Shown here: positions 1 to 5,760 of the stretch, one piece after another | Numbering within the stretch: the first letter of the stretch is position 1 | Layout: the number at the start of each line of letters is the position of its first letter | NCBI GenBank assembly: GCA_021785795.1 | Contig: JAJYEK010000207.1 | Location: 1-6,065 of the forward strand | Length of the DNA: 6,065 nucleotides | Source: Pseudomonadota bacterium | Lineage (GTDB): Bacteria > Pseudomonadota > Gammaproteobacteria > Acidiferrobacterales > UBA6901 | Reading direction: 5' to 3' | Notes under the pieces: model-generated | Seen by the model: only the letters and a program-made list of their open reading frames with translations | Databases searched by the model: none | What the model was told of the DNA's origin: nothing | Program-made: the position numbers and the translations under genes

Positions 1-55
1 AGGGAAATCGGGTGACCGGATCCGGGAAAATCAGAATAACTAAATCAGAGGCTAC

Positions 56-484
56 ATGCGAAGCTACGTCCGTTATCCGTCTGGTCTGCCTGTATCTGTG
101 TCGCTTGAGGAGGTAGTAGCCAGCGAGACGCTTTACCTCAACAACATCAGCCGCGGCGGCCTGTCGTTCAACTCCATGGTCGCGCTTGAGGTCGGCACTG
201 TTATCCGGCTGCGCATACCCCCGAACCGGCCGTTGTTCGAGGTTCCTGGGAAGGTTGTATGGTGCAAGAAAATGTCATTGCAGTACGTAATCGGGGTAGA
301 ATTCATCAACGCGGATGACAAGGCGCGGACACAGATTATCGAGATGGTTTTTCGCATCGATGGGTATCGGCGCAAACTTCTAGAGCAGGAAGGCCGGGGC
401 CTCACCCACCAGCAGGCCGCTCTGGAATGGATAGAGAAGTACTGGGCCGACTTCGTTGCGGGGTCGGAACCGGACATGCGCTGA
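56..484 (+). CDS. PilZ domain protein with intact c-di-GMP motifs
   Basis: A 142-residue cytoplasmic protein with no signal peptide or membrane segment. The PilZ signatures are both present: RxxxR at R2-R6 (RSYVR) and (D/N)xSxxG at N30-G35 (NISRGG). They are followed by the typical beta-barrel, ending in GKVVWC (65-70) and IGVEF (79-83). PilZ proteins with these motifs bind cyclic di-GMP and pass the signal to motility, adhesion or secretion partners. After the barrel comes a helical tail (about 90-133) containing EQEGRGLTHQQAALEWI, which is not part of the core PilZ fold and is shared with the second PilZ-like protein of this window. The start is supported by AGAGG at 47-51 and by the first Arg of the RxxxR motif following Met directly. 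The partner and output cannot be deduced. The next gene begins 54 nt downstream. Confidence 0.88.
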   Translation: MRSYVRYPSGLPVSVSLEEVVASETLYLNNISRGGLSFNSMVALEVGTVIRLRIPPNRPLFEVPGKVVWCKKMSLQYVIGVEFINADDKARTQIIEMVFRIDGYRRKLLEQEGRGLTHQQAALEWIEKYWADFVAGSEPDMR

Positions 485-538
485 AGCAGCGGACCGCGGC
501 CGAGTCCCGGCGTACGCCTCGCTTCGAGGAGACTGCTC

Positions 539-1552
539 ATGAACAGTGTCGCGCTACCGAGATCAATGCGTGCCGTCGCGATAACCGCCCACGGCGGACC
601 CGAAGTTCTTGTCGTTGGTGCTCACGCGATGCCAACACCCGGTGCGGGAGAAGTCTTGATCAGGGTTGCAGCCGCCGGTGTCAACCGCCCCGATATCCTC
701 CAGCGCAAGGGTCTATATCCGCCGCCGGCCGGTGTGACCGAGATCCCTGGGCTCGAAATTGCCGGCACCGTCGTCGGACTCGGACCGGAAACTCGTTCTT
801 GGCACATAGGCGACCGGGTGTGCGCGCTCGTGTCCGGAGGCGGTTACGCCGAGTTTTGCATTGCCCCCGGCGAACAGTGCCTGCCAGTCCCGCGCGGGTT
901 GAGCATGACGGAAGCGGCGTCATTGCCTGAGACCTTTTTTACTGTGTGGAGCAATGTGTTCGACCGGGCGGCAATTCGGTCGGGCGAAAGCCTGTTCGTC
1001 CAGGGGGGCGCTAGCGGGATTGGGGTGTGTGCGATACAACTGGCACGCGCCTTCGGTCTGCGGGTGTTCGCCACTGCCGGCAGTGCCGAGAAATGCCTCG
1101 CCTGTGAGCGCCTGGGCGCGGAGCGCGCAATCAACTACAGGACGGAGGATTTTGTCACGGTAACGAGAGCGCTCACGGAAGGCCGTGGTGTTGACGTAAT
1201 CCTCGATATGGTAGGTGGAGACTACGTCGGCAGGGAACTGCAGATACTGGCCGACGACGGGCGTCTGGTCTTCATCTCCTATCTGGGCGGGCGCGAGGCG
1301 ACAGTGGACATCGATCAGGTGCTGCGGCGCAGACTGGTGCTCACCGGATCGGCATTGCGTTCGCGTCCGGTTGAGTTCAAGGCGGCAATTGCGCGTTCGT
1401 TGCGTGCCCAAGTCTGGCCGCTGCTCGAGAATGGTCGGGTGCGTCCCGTGGTGCACGCGACCTTCTCCTTGGAGAAGGTCGCGGACGCCCATGCCATGAT
1501 TGAGAGCGGAACCCATATCGGCAAAATCGTATTGCAGGTCATCGCGGACTGA
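539..1552 (+). CDS. NAD(P)H:quinone oxidoreductase, PIG3-type, zinc-free MDR family
   Basis: A 337-residue protein of the medium-chain dehydrogenase/reductase superfamily, quinone oxidoreductase branch. The N-terminal GroES-like domain has GGPEVL (19-24), AGVNRPDILQRKGLYPPP (46-63) and GLEIAGTV (71-78), a series characteristic of the PIG3/TIGR02824 group. The Rossmann domain has the glycine-rich NADP(H)-binding motif GGASGIG (156-162), then GRGVDVILDMVGG and a C-terminal HIGKIVLQ typical of the family end. The catalytic-zinc ligands of alcohol dehydrogenases are absent, as expected for quinone reductases. Family members reduce quinones or other alpha,beta-unsaturated carbonyls with NADPH; the physiological substrate cannot be read from the sequence. 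The chosen ATG has GAGGAG at 526-531. An internal ATG at 566 (MRAVAI) matches the usual family start but has a weaker ribosome site. Length is close to the family norm of about 325. Confidence 0.93.
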   Translation: MNSVALPRSMRAVAITAHGGPEVLVVGAHAMPTPGAGEVLIRVAAAGVNRPDILQRKGLYPPPAGVTEIPGLEIAGTVVGLGPETRSWHIGDRVCALVSGGGYAEFCIAPGEQCLPVPRGLSMTEAASLPETFFTVWSNVFDRAAIRSGESLFVQGGASGIGVCAIQLARAFGLRVFATAGSAEKCLACERLGAERAINYRTEDFVTVTRALTEGRGVDVILDMVGGDYVGRELQILADDGRLVFISYLGGREATVDIDQVLRRRLVLTGSALRSRPVEFKAAIARSLRAQVWPLLENGRVRPVVHATFSLEKVADAHAMIESGTHIGKIVLQVIAD

Positions 1553-1605
1553 CCGTCAGCGGTACTTTTATGCGCTAGGCATGGCGATACCCCGGAGTTA
1601 CAACG

Positions 1606-2385
1606 ATGAAATTTTCGGCCAGGTCGAGTGGTATGCCAGGCGGCAATGCCGCAGGCGGGAGTTCAAGGTTGGCACACATTGCTCTGGTGCTAGCGATTGC
1701 AGCCGCAATACTTTCCGTCATGTCGGGTTTTGGTCATCGCTTCGGCTTGTGGTCGTTCACCTTCGGCTTTGCGGTCCTGGGTGGGGCAGCGTGCCTGGCC
1801 ATCATCGCCAGTGTGTCGGGGCTCGCGGCCCTGATATGGGCCGGCACAGGCGGCGCGCGACGCGCTAAAATTATGGCAATCGTGAGTCTTGCCGTGGGCC
1901 TTCCGGTCTTCGCTGTGCCGCTCCACTGGCTTTACCTTGCACGCAGTCTTCCGCCCATCCACGACATCACGACCGACACGCGTAATCCGCCGACCTTTGT
2001 AGCGATCCTGCCGCTGCGGCGCTCCGCACCGGACTCAAGCGTCTACGGGGGCCCCCGGGTCGCCGCGCTGCAAAGGCGCGCATACCCTGACATCCGGCCC
2101 GCAGTACTTCCCGTTTCGCCGGCCGAGGCGTTCCAGGACGCACTTAACGCGGCGCGTTCTCTCGGCTGGCGTATTGTTGCTGCCGTCCCGCAGGATGGCC
2201 GCATCGAGGCGACCGATACCACCTTCTGGTTCGGTTTTACGGACGATATCGTGGTGCGCGTCCGACCGGTGGCGGGTGGCGCGCGAGTCGATCTGCGCTC
2301 GACATCGCGTGTCGGGCTCAGTGATCTCGGCACCAACGCGCGTCGTATCCGTGCCTTCCTGAAAGTGCTGCGCGCACATTCTTAG
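1606..2385 (+). CDS. DUF1499 family membrane-anchored protein
   Basis: A 259-residue protein. The N-terminal part has three probable membrane helices (about 23-41, 49-78 and 89-111). A DUF1499 domain fills the rest (about 118-256). Diagnostic DUF1499 stretches are IHDITTDTRNPPTF near 118, YPDIRP, GWRIVA, DGRIEATDTTFWFGF, DDIVVRVRP, and RVDLRSTSRVGLSDLGTNARRIRAFL near the C-terminus. The function of DUF1499 is not established; it occurs alone or fused to membrane segments in many proteobacteria, and no catalytic motif is evident. With three helices and a basic loop (GARRAK, 83-88) between helices 2 and 3, the C-terminal domain would probably lie on the periplasmic side if that loop is cytoplasmic; this is inference. 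The ATG at 1606 has GGAG at 1594-1597. It lies 53 nt after the oxidoreductase gene. Confidence 0.88.
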   Translation: MKFSARSSGMPGGNAAGGSSRLAHIALVLAIAAAILSVMSGFGHRFGLWSFTFGFAVLGGAACLAIIASVSGLAALIWAGTGGARRAKIMAIVSLAVGLPVFAVPLHWLYLARSLPPIHDITTDTRNPPTFVAILPLRRSAPDSSVYGGPRVAALQRRAYPDIRPAVLPVSPAEAFQDALNAARSLGWRIVAAVPQDGRIEATDTTFWFGFTDDIVVRVRPVAGGARVDLRSTSRVGLSDLGTNARRIRAFLKVLRAHS

Positions 2386-2446
2386 CGTCCTGCTATCCGA
2401 TTTGTGAGGCTGCATCACCGCCACTTTTTTGTGTGGCGTGCGCTGA

Positions 2447-2459
2447 TTCGACGGTCGAA
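2447..2459. repeat. Perfect 6-1-6 palindrome, possible operator
   Basis: TTCGAC-G-GTCGAA is a perfect inverted repeat with a one-base centre, of the size and shape bound by dimeric transcription regulators. It lies 62 nt after the DUF1499 stop codon and about 220 bp upstream of the transcription start predicted from the sigma-54-like promoter. No second copy was noticed nearby. A chance occurrence in GC-rich DNA is quite possible. Confidence 0.3.
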
Positions 2460-2552
2460 ATCGGTAAGCCAATGTTCCCGTGCGTTTACCGGCCTTGGCT
2501 GCCCGGATCGGCGAGTTGCTGAAGGCGGGTTCCGCGCATCGGAGCCCGGGCC

Positions 2553-2579
2553 CCCCCTGGCCACTCGCGGGCCAGGGGG
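2553..2579 (+). repeat. GC-rich hairpin, 10-bp stem and 7-nt loop, no U-tract
   Basis: CCCCCTGGCC (2553-2562) and GGCCAGGGGG (2570-2579) are perfect inverted complements around ACTCGCG. The stem would be very stable in RNA or as a cruciform. No T-run follows on either strand, so it is not a classical intrinsic terminator. It might protect the 3' end of the upstream transcript or cause pausing, or it could be a protein-binding site about 90-115 bp upstream of the predicted sigma-54 start, the usual distance for an enhancer-binding protein. Confidence 0.55.
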
Positions 2580-2643
2580 CGAGTATCTGGGCAGCCATTT
2601 GGCCAGGAATGGCAAGCTGCAGGGCAAGGGGTGGGCTTGCGCA

Positions 2644-2659
2644 TGGCATGTTTTCTGCA
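2644..2659 (+). promoter_or_regulatory. Candidate sigma-54 (RpoN) -24/-12 promoter
   Basis: TGGCATGTTTTCTGCA matches the sigma-54 consensus TGGCAYR-N4-TTGCW at every defined position except one (C at 2655 where T is preferred). The invariant GG (2645-2646) and GC (2657-2658) are separated by exactly 10 nt. The start would be near 2670, giving a leader of about 35 nt before the ATG at 2705. Such promoters need RpoN and an activator ATPase bound upstream. The match was made by eye. Confidence 0.5.
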
Positions 2660-2710
2660 TGACCTGATTTGTGGTGGCAACTTCCACCCGGGGGGAAGGG
2701 GGTCATGCAG
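2655..2710 (+). promoter_or_regulatory. 10-bp inverted repeat spanning the start codon of the second PilZ-like gene
   Basis: CTGCATGACC (2655-2664) is perfectly complementary to GGTCATGCAG (2701-2710), and the right arm contains the ATG at 2705-2707. The 36-nt loop holds the Shine-Dalgarno GGAAGG (2694-2699), which can itself pair through CTTCC (2681-2685) with GGAAG (2694-2698). An alternative small stem is GGTGG (2673-2677) / CCACC (2684-2688). If transcription starts upstream of 2655, this would form a structure hiding both ribosome site and start codon. If it starts near 2670 from the sigma-54-like promoter, only the inner stems are transcribed. Confidence 0.4.
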
Positions 2711-3130
2711 GGCACGAACTTGGATCCAGAGGGCATCGGGGCCCGGTTGCGCTTCGACACCGTTGTAGTCGGTGACGGCGATTATCTGCGCGAAATCGGG
2801 CCCGCGGGGCTGGTGTTTGCTTCGAGGTTGGCGCTGAATTCTGGTGCTGCCATTGAGTTGCATATCCCGATTGCATTGCCGGCCCTGGAGACCGATGGCC
2901 GTGTAGTCTGGTGCAGACCCGAACAGGACCATTTCATCGTCGGCGTCGAGTTCTCGCACAGGATCGACCGCTTCCGGGCACGAATGATTTGGCAGGTGTA
3001 CCGCATCGAGCACTACCGGAAAACGATGCAGGAACGCGAGGGGCGCGAATTGACACGCCAGGAGGCCGCAGTCGAGTGGATCAAACTGCACGCCCCTGAC
3101 TTTCCGAAGCTTGACGATTTTCAGAAGTAG
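2705..3130 (+). CDS. Divergent PilZ-like protein lacking c-di-GMP binding motifs
   Basis: A 141-residue cytoplasmic protein, paralogous to the PilZ protein at 56-484. From Met1 to residue 133 the two align without any gap, with about 50 identities by hand count, including GxVVWC (65-70), GVEF (80-83), RI..YR (100-105), EGR.LT (112-117), AA.EWI (121-126) and DF (132-133). The c-di-GMP residues are gone: RxxxR at 2-6 is replaced by QGTNL, and NxSxxG at 30-35 by EIGPAG. It therefore probably does not bind c-di-GMP canonically and may work by protein-protein contact, as some degenerate PilZ proteins such as type IV pilus PilZ do. The ATG at 2705 is preferred over an in-frame TTG at 2669 because of the gapless alignment and GGAAGG at 2694-2699. 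The gene stands alone, with over 300 nt of gene-free DNA on each side. Confidence 0.82.
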   Translation: MQGTNLDPEGIGARLRFDTVVVGDGDYLREIGPAGLVFASRLALNSGAAIELHIPIALPALETDGRVVWCRPEQDHFIVGVEFSHRIDRFRARMIWQVYRIEHYRKTMQEREGRELTRQEAAVEWIKLHAPDFPKLDDFQK

Positions 3131-3450
3131 CGAGCGGCGCTGCCTCCGGTAATGCCTGCACCTTTGGCCACATCGGGCATTTTGCATCCGCGATCCATAC
3201 GATCCCGTTTTCTGCCTGGACATCGTGTCGCCATGCTGCGGAACTGCGAGCGAATTCCCGATTCTTCCGTGACCGCGATGATCACACCGACAGGACGCCG
3301 GCTTCCGGAGTATTCGTGAAAAATCGAGCTGTCGGGCATGTGACTGGCGCTTATGTGTCTCGGTTGAAAGACAGTTTTGCCCTGGATCAATACTAAATTT
3401 ATACTGCTGACTGACTCGCCCCGAATTGGGCGCGGTATTACGGAGAAGTC
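3131..3450 (+). other. Gene-free region upstream of the moxR-type operon
   Basis: These 320 nt contain no convincing gene. A 55-codon open frame (3152-3319, ATG to TGA) is arginine- and proline-rich, has no Shine-Dalgarno and resembles no family known to me. AATGCC (3151-3156) pairs with GGCATT (3176-3181), but the 19-nt loop and the short T-run make it a poor terminator for the PilZ-like gene. The last 75 nt are clearly richer in A+T and hold the promoter at 3377-3405. Downstream of that is a small hairpin, CGCCC-CGAATT-GGGCG (3417-3432), which would lie in the leader just before the ribosome site. Confidence 0.6.
3377..3405 (+). promoter_or_regulatory. Candidate sigma-70 promoter for the AAA+/VWA/dsrS-like operon
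   Basis: A -35 element TTGCCC (3377-3382) and a -10 element TATACT (3400-3405, 5 of 6 consensus bases) are separated by 17 nt, in a local AT-rich patch that stands out from its GC-rich surroundings. Transcription would start near 3412, about 39 nt before the ATG at 3451. A TTGAAA at 3364-3369 could serve as an alternative -35, but its spacing to any good -10 is poorer. This suggests that the three downstream genes are transcribed independently of the PilZ-like gene. Confidence 0.5.
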
Positions 3451-4497
3451 ATGCGTCCTTTGCATCTGCTTTCCATTCTGGACCGGGAATTCACCAGCGC
3501 CCGGGACGGCCACCATACGCCGGTGATGTTGTGGGGACCGCCTGGGGTAGGAAAATCCCAGATGGTCGCGCAGGTCGCCTTCCGACATGCCGTGCCTGTC
3601 ATCGATATCCGCCTGTCGCAAATGGAGCCGACCGATTTGCGAGGGATACCATTTCGGGTCAATGATCTGGTGGAATGGGCGATCCCCGCGATGCTGCCGG
3701 ACGCCGGACGCCATGGTAAGGCGGGTATCCTGTTCCTTGACGAAATCACCTCGGCCGCGCCGACGGTTTCGGCAGCGGCCTATCAGCTCATTCTCGACCG
3801 GCGTCTCGGTGCCTACCGGGTTCCGGATGGGTGGGCAATATTCGCTGCCGGCAATCGCCAAGGCGACCGGGGTGTTACCTACAGCATGCCGGCGCCGCTC
3901 GCCAACCGATTTTCCCATTTTGACGTGGATACCCATCTCGACGACTGGGTGAGCTGGGCGTATGCCAATGGCATAGACGAACGCATCGTTGCATTCCTGA
4001 GATTCAGGCCGGAGTTGCTGTTCGACTTCGACCCGGCGCACAATCCCGTTGCGTTCCCCAGTCCCCGCTCTTGGGAATTTGCACATCGCGCGCTGCACAA
4101 GTTCGGCGACCAGCCCGAACTTCTGCGTGGTGCGCTGCAGGCATGTGTCGGGCCGGCAGCAGCCATAGAGCTGCAGGCTTTCATCGACAATCTCGGCAAT
4201 CTTCCGGACATCGATGCCATAATCGGCGGAGAGATCGTGCCGGTACCGCGCGAGACCGATCTTCAGTATGCGGTGGCGAGTGCACTTGTGGGACGCGCAC
4301 TGCGCGTACGGAACAGTCCCGACGAAAGCCTGGTCTACGGGCATATCCTCGACTATGCGACGAGGTTTCCACAGCGCGAGATGGGTGTGATGCTGGTTTC
4401 GGACATGCAGCGCGCCGTGGGACGCAAGTTGTTTTCGCTCCCGCAGTTCGGCAGCTGGGCAAAGCACATCGCAGATGTAATGCTTTTCGACATGTAA
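3451..4497 (+). CDS. MoxR-type AAA+ ATPase
   Basis: A 348-residue cytoplasmic AAA+ ATPase. Visible motifs are Walker A GPPGVGKS (29-36), Walker B ILFLDE (93-98), sensor 1 in AAGNR (N135), an arginine-finger region PLANRF (R153) and sensor 2 in PSPRSW (R206), followed by a helical lid and C-terminal region. This layout is that of the MoxR group, which forms hexamers and works with a VWA-domain partner to remodel or activate target enzymes, often metalloenzymes (NorQ for nitric oxide reductase, CbbQ for Rubisco, CoxD for CO dehydrogenase). The start has GGAG at 3442-3445. The stop codon is followed after 5 nt by the VWA partner gene, so translational coupling is likely. All catalytic residues appear intact. 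The target is unknown; the DsrS-like gene two places downstream suggests sulfur oxidation, which is inference. Confidence 0.92.
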   Translation: MRPLHLLSILDREFTSARDGHHTPVMLWGPPGVGKSQMVAQVAFRHAVPVIDIRLSQMEPTDLRGIPFRVNDLVEWAIPAMLPDAGRHGKAGILFLDEITSAAPTVSAAAYQLILDRRLGAYRVPDGWAIFAAGNRQGDRGVTYSMPAPLANRFSHFDVDTHLDDWVSWAYANGIDERIVAFLRFRPELLFDFDPAHNPVAFPSPRSWEFAHRALHKFGDQPELLRGALQACVGPAAAIELQAFIDNLGNLPDIDAIIGGEIVPVPRETDLQYAVASALVGRALRVRNSPDESLVYGHILDYATRFPQREMGVMLVSDMQRAVGRKLFSLPQFGSWAKHIADVMLFDM

Positions 4498-4502
4498 GGG
4501 CC

Positions 4503-5744
4503 ATGGTCGCGAAGGATGATGTTGAAACCAAGCTGGCGGCGGCAAGGGCACGGTTGATTCTCGACAAGCCGTTTCTTGGGGCGCTGGTGCTGCGATTGCC
4601 GGTGGTTGCGGCCGATCCGGCATGGTGTGCGACCACGGCAACCGATGCGCGCGCCTTCTACTATAACCGCGACTACATCGGTGCCCTCAATCTGGAACAA
4701 ACCCAGTTCGTCCTCGCACATGAGGCGCTGCACTGCGCGCTGTCCCATTTCGCGCGACGCCAGCACCGGGTAAAGCGACGCTGGGACCTTGCATGCGACT
4801 ACGCCGTCAACCCACTGCTGGTGAGCGATGGCCTGACGCCACCGCCAGGAGTTGTGCTGTTCGACTGTTACGATGGATTGACCGCTGAGGAGATTTATCC
4901 CTGCATACAGGAGAACGACGAGCAGGAACCTCTCGACCAGCACCTTTATGATGAGGGTGACAGCGGCCGCAACGATGGATCTGATAAAGGAGGATCCGGC
5001 GACGATAATCGCGGCCGGAAATCGAATGAACCCGAATCCCGGGACCGCGATGGCGACACGGCATCGGAAGCGAAGCGCGATGGCGCCGCAATGCCGGCAC
5101 CGCTGAGTGAGGGTGAGCGCGAAACCATGAGCGTGCAGTGGCGCCAGCGCCTGGCTGGCGCGGCGCAGCAGGCTATGCAGAGCGGCAAGCTCACTGCTTC
5201 GATGGCGCGTCTGGTTGATCATCTGCTTCAGCCGCAACTGCCGTGGCGCATGATGCTGGCGCGATACATGAGCGCCAGCGCACGCGATGACTATAGCTTC
5301 ATGCGGCCCTCGCGGCGCGAGGGCGCGGCCCTGCTGCCGAGCCTGCGCAGTTCTCAGGTTGAACTCGCAATAGTTCTCGACACCAGCGGCTCCATCGGGG
5401 ATACGGAAATGCGTGAATTCCTGGCGGAGGTTGACGCGCTGAAGGGACAGCTGCGGGCAAGGGTTACACTGATTGGCTGCGATGACCGGCTCAGTGAAGA
5501 TGGCCCGTGGCGATACGAGCCGTGGGAGGAGCTGAAATTGCCCGGAACCCTGGCGGGCGGCGGCGGTACCAGCTTTATTCCACCGTTCGATTGGCTGAAA
5601 AGGCAGGATCGCCAACCGGATCTGGTGCTTTATTTTACCGATGCCGACGGCGAATTTCCGCAGGACGCACCGTTTTTTCCGGTGATCTGGCTTGTGAAAG
5701 GGAAAGCGCCTGTGCCTTGGGGGCAGCGGGTCCAGCTGAATTAG
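4503..5744 (+). CDS. DUF2201 / VWA-domain protein with HExxH motif, partner of the AAA+ ATPase
   Basis: A 413-residue soluble protein. The N-terminal part (about 1-135) is a DUF2201-type putative metallopeptidase domain: HEALHCALSH (73-82) gives HExxH plus a possible further ligand at H82, then RWDLACDYAVN (93-103) with the conserved W, D and N. Residues about 136-200 are a hydrophilic, Asp/Gly/Arg-rich low-complexity linker. The C-terminal VWA-like domain has a complete metal-ion-dependent adhesion site: DTSGS (D293, S295, S297), T356 in GGGGTSF and D380 in FTDADGEFP. The family is regularly found next to MoxR ATPases. No protease activity is established, so the zinc motif may be structural. 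The open frame extends upstream to 4071, but that part overlaps the ATPase gene and is Arg/Cys-rich. The ATG at 4503 follows AAGGG (4496-4500), which overlaps the ATPase stop codon; the spacing is short, which fits coupled translation. Confidence 0.9.
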   Translation: MVAKDDVETKLAAARARLILDKPFLGALVLRLPVVAADPAWCATTATDARAFYYNRDYIGALNLEQTQFVLAHEALHCALSHFARRQHRVKRRWDLACDYAVNPLLVSDGLTPPPGVVLFDCYDGLTAEEIYPCIQENDEQEPLDQHLYDEGDSGRNDGSDKGGSGDDNRGRKSNEPESRDRDGDTASEAKRDGAAMPAPLSEGERETMSVQWRQRLAGAAQQAMQSGKLTASMARLVDHLLQPQLPWRMMLARYMSASARDDYSFMRPSRREGAALLPSLRSSQVELAIVLDTSGSIGDTEMREFLAEVDALKGQLRARVTLIGCDDRLSEDGPWRYEPWEELKLPGTLAGGGGTSFIPPFDWLKRQDRQPDLVLYFTDADGEFPQDAPFFPVIWLVKGKAPVPWGQRVQLN

Positions 5745-5760
5745 GGGGCGGGGCGCAATT

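Larger units (their letters stand above)
2386..2704 (+). other. Gene-free, inverted-repeat-rich region upstream of the second PilZ-like gene
   Basis: No convincing gene lies in these 319 nt; the open frames are arginine- and tryptophan-rich with no family resemblance. The region carries a series of inverted repeats: a 6-bp repeat around a T-rich loop (CGCCAC 2419-2424 / GTGGCG 2433-2438), TTCGAC-G-GTCGAA (2447-2459), a GC-rich 10-bp repeat (2553-2579), GCCATT/AATGGC (2594-2599 / 2608-2613), GCAAGC/GCTTGC (2612-2617 / 2635-2640) and a 10-bp repeat that reaches the next start codon (2655-2710). A sigma-54-like promoter sits at 2644-2659. A weak terminator could be formed by GTGA/TCAC (2404-2418) and the T6 at 2425-2430, but its stem is only 4 bp and it is not called. 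Confidence 0.6.

Noticed and set aside
16..25. CCGGATCCGG palindrome before the first PilZ gene
   Set aside because: A 10-bp self-complementary string is common in GC-rich DNA, and the truncated upstream context gives no way to judge a role.
427..930. 167-codon + strand frame bridging the first PilZ gene and the oxidoreductase
   Set aside because: It overlaps both real genes, is dominated by arginine and cysteine, and has no domain.
1549..1570. Possible terminator after the oxidoreductase (ACCG-TCAG-CGGT followed by ACTTTT)
   Set aside because: The stem is only 4 bp and partly overlaps the stop codon, too weak to call a terminator.
2612..2650. Possible c-di-GMP riboswitch upstream of the PilZ-like gene, suggested by an AGGGCAA string
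   Set aside because: The remaining conserved GEMM elements and helix arrangement are not present, so the short match is best taken as chance.
2404..2667. Small + strand open frame in the gene-free region (87 codons)
   Set aside because: No recognisable Shine-Dalgarno, composition unlike its neighbours, and it runs through the inverted repeats.
2669..2704. Upstream TTG start for the second PilZ-like protein
   Set aside because: The paralogue at 56-484 aligns from its Met1 to the ATG at 2705 without gaps, and the purine-rich ribosome site lies between the two candidate starts.
3152..3319. 55-codon ATG open frame before the AAA+ operon
   Set aside because: No ribosome site and no family resemblance; Arg/Pro-rich as expected of non-coding GC-rich DNA. 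It cannot be excluded but is not supported.
4071..4502. N-terminal extension of the VWA open frame
   Set aside because: It overlaps the ATPase gene by over 400 nt in another frame and encodes Arg/Cys/Gly-rich sequence unlike DUF2201 proteins, whose domain begins after the ATG at 4503.
3121..4641. Long minus-strand open frame of 506 codons opposite the AAA+ ATPase
   Set aside because: The + strand carries an unmistakable MoxR ATPase with all motifs. The antisense product is rich in Arg, His, Pro and Cys with no recognisable domain; stop-free antisense frames are common in GC-rich genes.
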